Assembly: GCF_001514205.1 (NCBI RefSeq)
Contig: NZ_KQ948766.1
Span: 129,759 to 193,758 of the forward strand
DNA from: Streptomyces griseoruber
GTDB lineage: Bacteria > Actinomycetota > Actinomycetes > Streptomycetales > Streptomycetaceae
Direction of reading: 5' to 3'
DNA: 64,000 nucleotides
A program made the position numbers and the translations under genes. The notes beneath the pieces are model-generated. The model was not told where the DNA came from and searched no databases. It worked only from the letters and a program-made list of their open reading frames with translations. Positions 52,823 to 60,541 of the stretch are shown here, one piece after another. Position 1 is the first letter of the stretch, and every line of letters begins with the position of its first letter.

Positions 52823-55800
52823 CTATCGGCCCGCGCCGACATCCTCGCCGGGCGGTTGCGCACGGTTTTCCCGCCCTTGGGGTGTCTCGTGATCCTCCGC
52901 GGGGGCCTCCTCGCCCCTCAACAGGCGTTCCAGGGCGGCGCGATCGGGCAGATCACGGGGCCGTACGACCTCGCCGGTGCGGACATAGAGGAACACCGCT
53001 GTGACGGATTCCACGGGCACCCCCTGCTGCTCGGCCCAGGCGAGTCGGTAGAGGGCGAGCTGGAGGGGGTCGGCGGTGCGGGCGCGGTGGGTCTTCCAGT
53101 CGACGATCTCGTAGGTCGTCGTTTCACCGTCGTCCTGCCGGTAGACGGCGTCGATACGGCCCCGTACGACGCGGCCGGCGAGGGCGAGCTGGAAGGGGAC
53201 CTCGACACGGTGGGGGGTGCGCTGGGCGTACTCGGTGCGCTCGAAGGCCTCCTTGAGGTCCGCCAGGTCGCGCTCGTCGGCGATCTCGGCGTCGGCGCCG
53301 GGCAGCTCGTCGGGTTCCAGGAGGGGAAGTGTCAACGCCTCGAAGCGGGCTTCCACCCATGCGTGGAACCGGGTGCCACGGCGTGCGGCCGGTTGCGGGG
53401 GGCGCGGCATGGGGCGTGCGAGTTCCTGCGCGAGACCGTCCGGGTCGGCGGCCAGGCGCAGCACCTGCGTGGCGGTGAGCGTCGTCGGGAGGGGTACGTC
53501 CGTGACGCTCCGGCGGGTGCGCAGCAGCTCTCCGGCGAGCGCGTCGAGGTCGCGGTCCCAGGAGGCGACCGCGCGGGCCTCCTCGGGCGTGAGGGAACCC
53601 CGCCGCGGGTGGGTCGCGGGAGGCTCGGGGGCGGTGGCCTGGTGGGGGACGGCGGGGCGGACCGGGACGTGGTGGGCGTCGTCGTCGAACGGATCGGGCT
53701 CACCTGTGAACGGCTCTTCCCCGAACGGGTCGGTCTCGTCGTAGGGCGGCTCGTCCTCGTCGGGGGGCGGGGGCCAGTCCGGGTCTTCGTGGGTGTCCGG
53801 GTCGTGCGTGGCGGCCGGCCGTACGTCGTCCTGGGCGGCGAGGTCGTCCAGGTGGGCGAGGACGGTGTCGGCGGCGGCGCGGCGGCGGGCGAGTGCGTCG
53901 GCGTCCAGGGGGAGCGGCCAGGCCTGGTCGGCCGTGGCGCGGTGCAGGGCGGGGTTCTCCGCGTCCTCCTCCGGCTCGTCCGCCCAGGCCTCGATCTCGC
54001 CGTGGCCGGCGACGCAGTGGTCGTACAGGGCCCGCAGGAAGTCGGAGGGGCCGCGGGGCTTCTTCTGGCTGGGGCCCCACCAGTGGCCGGAGCCCAGGAG
54101 CAGGGAGCGGGGGCGGGTGAAGGTGACGTAGCCGAGGCGGAGTTCCTCGGTGTGCTGGTGGTCCTTCATGGCCTCGTGGAAGGCCTTCATGCCCCGGGAG
54201 TCCCAGGAGTCGATGTCGGGCAGGGTGTCGGCGTCGCCGCGCAGGGTGTGCGGGAGCACCTTGGCCTGGGCGGTCCACTTCTCGCGGCCCTGGCCGCTGG
54301 GGAAGGTGCCGGTGACCAGGCCGGGGACGGCGACGACGTCCCACTCCAGGCCCTTGGACTTGTGGGCGGTGAGCACCTTGACGGTGTTCTCGCCGCCGGG
54401 CAGGGCGTTGTCGAGGCCCTTCTCGTACTGGGCGGCGGTGCGCAGGAAGCCGAGGAAGGCGAGCAGGCTCGCCTCGCTCTCGCCGGCGGCGAAGGAGGCG
54501 GCGACGTCGAGGAAGTTCGACAGGGTCTCGCGGCGGCGGGCGGCCAGCGCGTGCGGGGAGGCCGACAGTTCGACCTCCAGGCCGGTGACGGCGAGGACGC
54601 GGTGCAGCACGTCCATCAGCGGGTCGGCGAGGGAGCGGCGCAGGTCGCGCAGTTCGGTGGCGAGCCGGGCGAAGCGTACGCGCGCGTCCGGCGAGAACGG
54701 CAGCCTGTCGTCCGCACCGCCCTCCAGGGGTGTCTCCAGGAAGGTGTCGAGGGCGTCCGCGAGGGAGATCACCTCGGACGGGTCGACGCCTTCGACGGCC
54801 TCGGCGAGGCGGCGGTCCGGGTCGCCGCCGTCGTCCCCGCGCGCGTGGGCGACGAGCAGCCGTGCCCGCCGGCCGAGGAGGGCGAGGTCGCGCGGGCCGA
54901 TGCGCCAGCGCGGGCCGGTGAGCAGCCGGACCAGGGAGGCGTTGGCGCTGGGGTCCTGGAGCACCTCGCAGACGGCGACGAGGTCGGCGACCTCGGGCAG
55001 GTGCAGCAGTCCGGAGAGGCCGACGACCTCGACGGGGACGTCCCGGGCGACGAGGGCGCCCTGGATCTCCGCGAAGTCGGTGGCCGTACGGCACAGGACG
55101 GCGATCTCGCCCGGTGCCGTGCCGGTGCGGACCAAGTGGGCGACGGAGTCGGCGAGCCAGTCGATCTCCTCGGCGTGGGTGGCCAGGAGTGCGCAGCGGA
55201 CCAGGCCGTCGCGTTCGGCGCCGGGGGCCGGGCGCAGGGCCTCCACGCCCGCGTGCATGGCGCGCAGGGGGGCGGCGAGGCCGTTGGCGAGGTCGAGGAG
55301 GCGGCCGCCGCTGCGGCGGTTCTCGCTGAGTGCCTGGCGGGTGGCGGGCCGGCCGTCGGCGTGGGCGAAGTGCTCGGGGAAGTCGTCGAGGTTGGCGACG
55401 GAGGCGCCGCGCCAGCCGTAGATGGCCTGACAGGGGTCGCCGACGGCGGTCACCGGGTGTCCGGTGCCGCCGCCGAACAGTCCGGCCAGGAGGATGCGCT
55501 GGGCGACGGAGGTGTCCTGGTACTCGTCGAGGAGGACCACGCGGAACTCGTCCCGCAGGATCGGGCCCACCTCGGGGACCTGGGCGAGCTGTGCCGCGAG
55601 GGCGATCTGGTCGCCGAAGTCCAGCAGGTCGCGTTGCCGTTTGGCCGCGCGGTAGCGGATCACCAGGCCGGCCAGCTCGCGCCGGGCGGCGGCGGCCTCG
55701 GGCACCTTGCGCAGGTCGGCGTTGCTGAGCCTGACGCCCTCCAGGGTGCCCAGCAGTCCGGTGTCCCAGGTGCGGAGCGCGTCGGGGCCCACGAGGTGTT

Positions 55801-56335
55801 CGGCCAGCTCGGAGTCGAGGGCGAGGAGGTCACTGACCAGGTCGGCGAAGGAGCGGGTGAGCGACGGGTAGGGGCCGGGGGCCTCGCGCAGGACACGCGC
55901 GGCGAGCTGGTAGCGGGTGGCGTCGGCGAGGAGGCGGGAGGTCGGCTCCAGGCCGATGCGCAGGCCGTGGTCGGTCAGCAGCCGGCCCGCGAAGGCGTGG
56001 TACGTGGAGATCACCGGCTCGCCCGGCGGGTTGTCGGGGTCGATGACGTCGGGGTCGGTCACGCCCGCCTTGACCAGCGCCTTGCGGACCCGTTCGGCGA
56101 GCTCGCCGGCCGCCTTGTTGGTGAAGGTCAGGCCGAGGACCTGTTCCGGGGCGACCTGGCCGGTGCCGACCAGCCAGACCACGCGCGCGGCCATCACCGT
56201 CGTCTTGCCCGACCCGGCTCCGGCCACGATCACCTGCGGGGCGGGCGGCGCGGTGATGCAGGCCGTCTGCTCCGGGGTGAAGGGGATCCCGAGGAGCTCC
56301 TTGAGCTGCTCGGGATCGGTGATGCGGGCGGGCAT
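52823..56335 (-). CDS. adnB: AdnB, helicase-nuclease subunit of the AdnAB double-strand-break resection machine
   Basis: An 1170-aa UvrD-type motor with a C-terminal RecB-family nuclease. The motor has Walker A AGAGSGKTT (about 38-46), DEYQDTS and GDPCQAIYGWRG. The nuclease core is YEIVDWKTHR and QLALYRLAW. It lacks the Fe-S cysteines seen in AdnA. A long acidic/Pro-rich linker (DDVRPAATHDPDTHEDPDWP...) joins the halves. It works with AdnA, encoded 75 bases upstream on the same strand, to unwind and resect broken DNA ends. Confidence 0.9.
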   Translation of the reverse strand: MPARITDPEQLKELLGIPFTPEQTACITAPPAPQVIVAGAGSGKTTVMAARVVWLVGTGQVAPEQVLGLTFTNKAAGELAERVRKALVKAGVTDPDVIDPDNPPGEPVISTYHAFAGRLLTDHGLRIGLEPTSRLLADATRYQLAARVLREAPGPYPSLTRSFADLVSDLLALDSELAEHLVGPDALRTWDTGLLGTLEGVRLSNADLRKVPEAAAARRELAGLVIRYRAAKRQRDLLDFGDQIALAAQLAQVPEVGPILRDEFRVVLLDEYQDTSVAQRILLAGLFGGGTGHPVTAVGDPCQAIYGWRGASVANLDDFPEHFAHADGRPATRQALSENRRSGGRLLDLANGLAAPLRAMHAGVEALRPAPGAERDGLVRCALLATHAEEIDWLADSVAHLVRTGTAPGEIAVLCRTATDFAEIQGALVARDVPVEVVGLSGLLHLPEVADLVAVCEVLQDPSANASLVRLLTGPRWRIGPRDLALLGRRARLLVAHARGDDGGDPDRRLAEAVEGVDPSEVISLADALDTFLETPLEGGADDRLPFSPDARVRFARLATELRDLRRSLADPLMDVLHRVLAVTGLEVELSASPHALAARRRETLSNFLDVAASFAAGESEASLLAFLGFLRTAAQYEKGLDNALPGGENTVKVLTAHKSKGLEWDVVAVPGLVTGTFPSGQGREKWTAQAKVLPHTLRGDADTLPDIDSWDSRGMKAFHEAMKDHQHTEELRLGYVTFTRPRSLLLGSGHWWGPSQKKPRGPSDFLRALYDHCVAGHGEIEAWADEPEEDAENPALHRATADQAWPLPLDADALARRRAAADTVLAHLDDLAAQDDVRPAATHDPDTHEDPDWPPPPDEDEPPYDETDPFGEEPFTGEPDPFDDDAHHVPVRPAVPHQATAPEPPATHPRRGSLTPEEARAVASWDRDLDALAGELLRTRRSVTDVPLPTTLTATQVLRLAADPDGLAQELARPMPRPPQPAARRGTRFHAWVEARFEALTLPLLEPDELPGADAEIADERDLADLKEAFERTEYAQRTPHRVEVPFQLALAGRVVRGRIDAVYRQDDGETTTYEIVDWKTHRARTADPLQLALYRLAWAEQQGVPVESVTAVFLYVRTGEVVRPRDLPDRAALERLLRGEEAPAEDHETPQGRENRAQPPGEDVGAGR

Positions 56336-56410
56336 GAAAAAAGGCTAACGGCGGGCACCGACAATCGATGACCACGCACCTGCCGCACCCCGCCGGGCCC
56401 GCACCCCCGC

Positions 56411-59400
56411 TCACTCCACCACGTGCCGTCCCTCCGGCCGTGCGCTGCACGACGCCCGGAACGCGCAGTGCGTGCAGTGCTGGCCGGCGCTCGGGGTGAA
56501 CCGTTCGTCGAGGACCTTGCCGGCCGCCGTGGCGAGCAGTTCGCCGACCCACTCCCCTCCCGGACCCTCCAGTGCCTCCTGGGCCTGCACCTTGGGCAGG
56601 GCGTCGCCGCCGTCGCGCTTGGCGGCGCCCTGGCGCAGCTGGACGAGTTCGGCGCCGCCGGGTGGGGGGCGTACGCCGTCGAAGGCCTCGTCGACGGCGC
56701 CCTCGCGGACGGCGAGCTGGTAGACGGCGAGCTGGGGGTGCCGCTCCACCTCGCGCGCGGTCGGCGCCTGCTTGCCCGTCTTGAAGTCGACGACATAGGC
56801 GCGGCCCTCGCCGTCCGCCTCCACCCGGTCCATCTGACCGCGGATGCGCACCTCGTAGTCGCCCGCTTCGAGGGTGACGTCGAAGTCGTGCTCACTGGCG
56901 ACGGGCGTGCGCCCCGCGCGGTCGCCCACATGCCACTGGAGGAAGCGTTCCAGCGCCACGCGCGCGTTGCCCTTCTCCTGTTCCGACTTCCAGGGCGCGT
57001 CGAAGGCGAGCGCGTTCCACACGGAGTCGAGGCGCTCCATGAGGACGTCGAGGTCGGCCGGGGTGTGCCCGGAGGCGACCTCGTCGGCGAGGACGTGCAC
57101 GACGTTGCCGAAGCCCTGGGCGGCGGTGGCGGGCGCGTCGGCCTTCACCTCGCGCCCCAGGAACCACTGGAGGGCGCAGGTGTTGGCGAGCTGGTCGAGG
57201 GCGCTGCCGGAGAGCACGACGGGCTGGTCCCGGTCGCGCAGCGGCACCCTGCTCTCGGTCGGCTCGAACATGCCCCACCAGCGGTAGGGGTGCGCCGAGG
57301 GCACCAGCGGGCGGCCGTCCTCGTCGGCGAGCGCGGCCAGGCGCGCGAGGCGGCGGGCGGCGGCCTCGCGGAGGGCGGCGGAGGCGCGGGGGTCGACCGT
57401 CGTGGCACGCAGTTCGGCGACGAGCGCGGCGACGGACAGGGGACGGCGGGGGCGGCCGGTGACGTCCCTGGGTTCCACACCCAGTTCGGTGAGGAAGCGG
57501 GAGGGCTGGTCGCCGTCGTCGGCGGGTGCCTTCACGGCGGTGACGACGAGCCGGTCACGCGCGCGCGTGGCGGCCACGTAGAACAGCCGGCGTTCCTCGG
57601 CGAGCAGCGCGCCCGGGGTGAGCGGCTCGGCGAGTCCGTCGCGGCCGATGCGGTCGGCCTCCAGGAGGGAGCCGCGGCGGCGCAGGTCCGGCCACAGGCC
57701 TTCCTGGGCGCCGGCGACGACGACCAGGCGCCACTCCAGGCCCTTGGCGCGGTGGGCGGTCATCAGCCGGACGGCGTCGGGGCGTACCGCTCGGCGGGTG
57801 AGGGTGTCGGCGGCTATGTCCTCGGCCTCGATCTCGGCGAGGAAGTTCAGGGCGCCGCGGCCGCCGGTGCGTTCCTCCGCGCGCGCGGCGGTGGCGAACA
57901 GCGCGCAGACGGCGTCCAGGTCGCGGTCGGCGTTGCGTCCGGCCGCGCCGCCGCGGCGGGCGGCCCGCTCCAGGCGGGTGGGCCAGGGGGTGCCCTCCCA
58001 CAGGTCCCACAGCGCCTCCTCGGCCGTGCCGCCGCGGGCGAGGCGCTCACGGGCCGTGGCGAGCAGCGCGCCGAGGCGCTGGGCGCCACGCGCGTACACC
58101 GGGTCATGGGTGACCAGGCGTTCCGGTTCGGCGAGGGCGCGCGTGAGCAGGTCGTCGGAGGGCGGCGGCAGCGGGTTGCCCGCCGCGCGCTCCTCCTCGC
58201 GCAGGGCGCGTCCCAGGCGGCGCAGATCGGCGGCGTCCATGCCGGCGAGCGGGGAGGTGAGGAGGGTGAGGGCGGTCTCGGTGTCGAGCCAGCAGTGATC
58301 TCCCTCCCGGGTGCCCCCGGTGTCCTCGGCACCCCCGGCGGCCCCTGTGTCCTCTGTGTCCTCTGTGTCCTCGGCGTGCTCCTCGCCCCGGGAGACCTCC
58401 GCGGTCGCCACCGCCCGCAGGGCCGTCAGCAGGGGGGCCACGGCGGGTTCGTGGCGCAGGGGGAGGTCGTCGCCGTCGATGTCGAGGGGGACACCGGCCG
58501 CCGTGAGGGCGCGGCGGACCGTGGGGATCGTGCGGGAGCCCGCGCGGACCAGGACGGCCATCTCGCCCCAGGGCACGCCGTCCTCCAGGTGGGCACGGCG
58601 CAGGATGTCGGCGACGTTGTCCAGCTCCGTGCCGGGGGTCGGGTACGTGTAGACCTCGACGCGGCCGCCCTCGCGCGCGGGGACGAGTTCGCGGTGGGCG
58701 CGGACCTTCTCCGCCGGGAGGCGGGTCAGGGGCATGCGCGCGGTCAGCAACCGGGTGGCGGCGAGCAGGGCGGCGCCGGAGCGGCGGGAGGTGCGCAGGA
58801 CCTCGACGGGAGCCGGGCGGCCGTCGCGGCGGGGGAAGGCACCCGGGAAGTCCAGGATCCCGTTCACATCGGCGCCCCGGAAGGTGTAGATCGACTGGTC
58901 GGGGTCGCCGAGGGCGACGAGGGTGCGGCCGCCGCCGGCGAGGGCGTGCAGCAGCCGTACCTGGGCCGGGTCGGTGTCCTGGTACTCGTCGACGTACACG
59001 GCGTCGTACTGCGCGGCCAGCCGCCCGGCGGTCTCGGGGCGGTGGGCGAGGAGGACCGCGCGGTGGACGAGTTCGGCGTAGTCGATGACACCGTGCAGGT
59101 CGAGGACGTCGAGGTACTCGGCGAGGAAGGCGGCGGCGGCCCGCCAGTCGGGGCGGCCGATGCGGGCGGCGAAGGCGTCCAGGGCGTCGGGGCCGAGGCC
59201 GAGCTCCCGGCTGCGGGCGAGCACCGCGCGGACCTCGTCGGCGAACCCGCGCGTGGTGAGGCAGGCGCGCAGTTCGTCCGGCCAGCGGACGTGCGCGAGG
59301 CCGAGCCGCTGGAGGTCGAGCTGACCGGCGAGCAGCTCACGGACGGCCACGTCCTGCTCGGGACCGGACAGCAGCCGCAGCGGCTCCGCGAACAGCTCGC

Positions 59401-59788
59401 CGTCCTGGTGGGCGCGGACCAGGGCGTAGCAGTACGAGTGGAAGGTGGTCGCCTGCGGCGCGCGGGCGGCGCCCATGCGCAACGCCATCCGGTCGCGCAG
59501 CTCCACGGCCGCCTTGCGGCTGAAGGTCAGCACCAGCACGCGCGCGGGGTCGCCGCCGCGGGCGATACGGGCCGCCACGGACTCCACGAGGGTGGTGGTC
59601 TTGCCGGTGCCCGGGCCGGCGAGGACGAGCAACGGCCCGGCGGCGTGGTCAACCACGGAGCGCTGTGCGGCGTCCAGACGAGGGGGGGCGGTCCGGGCGG
59701 GCGGGGTGCGGACCAGTCGGTAAGCGCCACGGTTCCCCTGTCGCCCCTGGGGGTGCGACAGGCGCCTGGTGGAGGAAGAGGAGCTCAC
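56411..59788 (-). CDS. adnA: AdnA, helicase-nuclease subunit with Fe-S-type nuclease domain
   Basis: A 1125-aa motor-nuclease. Walker A LAGPGTGKTTT is near residue 56, with DEYQDTD and GDPDQSIYTFRG. The C-terminal nuclease carries YVVDFKTGK and QLAVYQLAV, plus the four-cysteine pattern NTCALQWFLG...CTHCAFRASC expected for a 4Fe-4S cluster of the AddB type. An acidic tract (EDTEDTEDT) from a 9-base DNA repeat is inserted in the motor. GTG at 59788 is chosen; the frame is open to 59872. Confidence 0.9.
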   Translation of the reverse strand: MSSSSSTRRLSHPQGRQGNRGAYRLVRTPPARTAPPRLDAAQRSVVDHAAGPLLVLAGPGTGKTTTLVESVAARIARGGDPARVLVLTFSRKAAVELRDRMALRMGAARAPQATTFHSYCYALVRAHQDGELFAEPLRLLSGPEQDVAVRELLAGQLDLQRLGLAHVRWPDELRACLTTRGFADEVRAVLARSRELGLGPDALDAFAARIGRPDWRAAAAFLAEYLDVLDLHGVIDYAELVHRAVLLAHRPETAGRLAAQYDAVYVDEYQDTDPAQVRLLHALAGGGRTLVALGDPDQSIYTFRGADVNGILDFPGAFPRRDGRPAPVEVLRTSRRSGAALLAATRLLTARMPLTRLPAEKVRAHRELVPAREGGRVEVYTYPTPGTELDNVADILRRAHLEDGVPWGEMAVLVRAGSRTIPTVRRALTAAGVPLDIDGDDLPLRHEPAVAPLLTALRAVATAEVSRGEEHAEDTEDTEDTGAAGGAEDTGGTREGDHCWLDTETALTLLTSPLAGMDAADLRRLGRALREEERAAGNPLPPPSDDLLTRALAEPERLVTHDPVYARGAQRLGALLATARERLARGGTAEEALWDLWEGTPWPTRLERAARRGGAAGRNADRDLDAVCALFATAARAEERTGGRGALNFLAEIEAEDIAADTLTRRAVRPDAVRLMTAHRAKGLEWRLVVVAGAQEGLWPDLRRRGSLLEADRIGRDGLAEPLTPGALLAEERRLFYVAATRARDRLVVTAVKAPADDGDQPSRFLTELGVEPRDVTGRPRRPLSVAALVAELRATTVDPRASAALREAAARRLARLAALADEDGRPLVPSAHPYRWWGMFEPTESRVPLRDRDQPVVLSGSALDQLANTCALQWFLGREVKADAPATAAQGFGNVVHVLADEVASGHTPADLDVLMERLDSVWNALAFDAPWKSEQEKGNARVALERFLQWHVGDRAGRTPVASEHDFDVTLEAGDYEVRIRGQMDRVEADGEGRAYVVDFKTGKQAPTAREVERHPQLAVYQLAVREGAVDEAFDGVRPPPGGAELVQLRQGAAKRDGGDALPKVQAQEALEGPGGEWVGELLATAAGKVLDERFTPSAGQHCTHCAFRASCSARPEGRHVVE
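58346..58372. repeat. 9-bp coding minisatellite in adnA
   Basis: Three units of tgtgtcctc, giving the Glu-Asp-Thr repeats in AdnA. Confidence 0.8.
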
Positions 59789-59947
59789 GTGGTTCGCCGG
59801 TCCTGGTGGGTGTGCTGGGTGATCGAGGGCCGCTTTCTCCGCCCCGCGCCCCTCGAACGTACGCCATGCCACCGACGTGCCCGGTTTTCCTGTTTTCCCC
59901 CGTACGGGCCACAGGGTCCCCTCGGGCGGGCCGGATGGCGGAAGCTG

Positions 59948-60355
59948 TCAGGTGTGACCGTCCGCGTGTTCGCCGCCGTCCCAGCGCGCCCGCCGCATGT
60001 CGAGGCGCGGCAGATGGCCCTCGGCGGCCCTGCTCGCCTCCCTCAGCGGCGTGCCCTCGTCGCGGTAGTGGCCGAGCGCCCGCAGTTCGTGACCGGGCAG
60101 CAGCGCCCCGTCCGCGCGCACCACACGCCACCACGGCACGGCGCCGCCGTAGAGGGCCATCACCCGGCCGACCTGCCGGGGCCCGCCCTCTTCGAGCCAC
60201 TCGGCGACGTCCCCGTACGTCATGACCCGCCCGGGCGGGATCAGCTCCGCGACCCCGAGGACCCGCTCGGCGTACTCGGGCAGCGCGGCGGGGTACCCGG
60301 GGCGGGCGTCGGGGTCCTCCGGGCGGGCGTCGTCCGGGATGCTCTGCTCGCTCAT
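59948..60355 (-). CDS. Alkyltransferase-like protein (ATL, MGMT fold without Cys)
   Basis: A 135-aa protein of the O6-alkylguanine DNA alkyltransferase fold. The MGMT active-site block PCHRV is here PWWRVV, so the alkyl-accepting Cys is replaced by Trp, the mark of ATL proteins. The helix-turn-helix recognition region (VMTYGDVAEWLEEGGPRQVGR) is intact. ATLs bind O6-alkylguanine and flag it for nucleotide excision repair. ATG at 60355; another in-frame ATG is at 60364. Confidence 0.88.
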   Translation of the reverse strand: MSEQSIPDDARPEDPDARPGYPAALPEYAERVLGVAELIPPGRVMTYGDVAEWLEEGGPRQVGRVMALYGGAVPWWRVVRADGALLPGHELRALGHYRDEGTPLREASRAAEGHLPRLDMRRARWDGGEHADGHT

Positions 60356-60541
60356 CCGCCCCATCCTGCCGCACCCCACCGACAGGGCGACCGGTTCGTG
60401 ACCGTGCGTGACCCTCGCCCCCGCGCGGTGCGTGGGGCAGACTGTGCGCCCCCGCGTTTGCACCCTGATGCCCCCGTGTGTCGGTGGAGCATGCCACCAT
60501 CGTGCGGGCGGTGACCGGTGATACGAGATCAAGAAGAGACG

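Noticed and set aside
52547..56371. 1274-aa open frame antisense to adnB
   Set aside because: Low-complexity Gly/Val/Glu composition and complete overlap with AdnB, which has all helicase and nuclease motifs.
56423..60514. 1363-aa open frame antisense to adnA
   Set aside because: Shadow of the AdnA and ATL genes; no recognisable motif.
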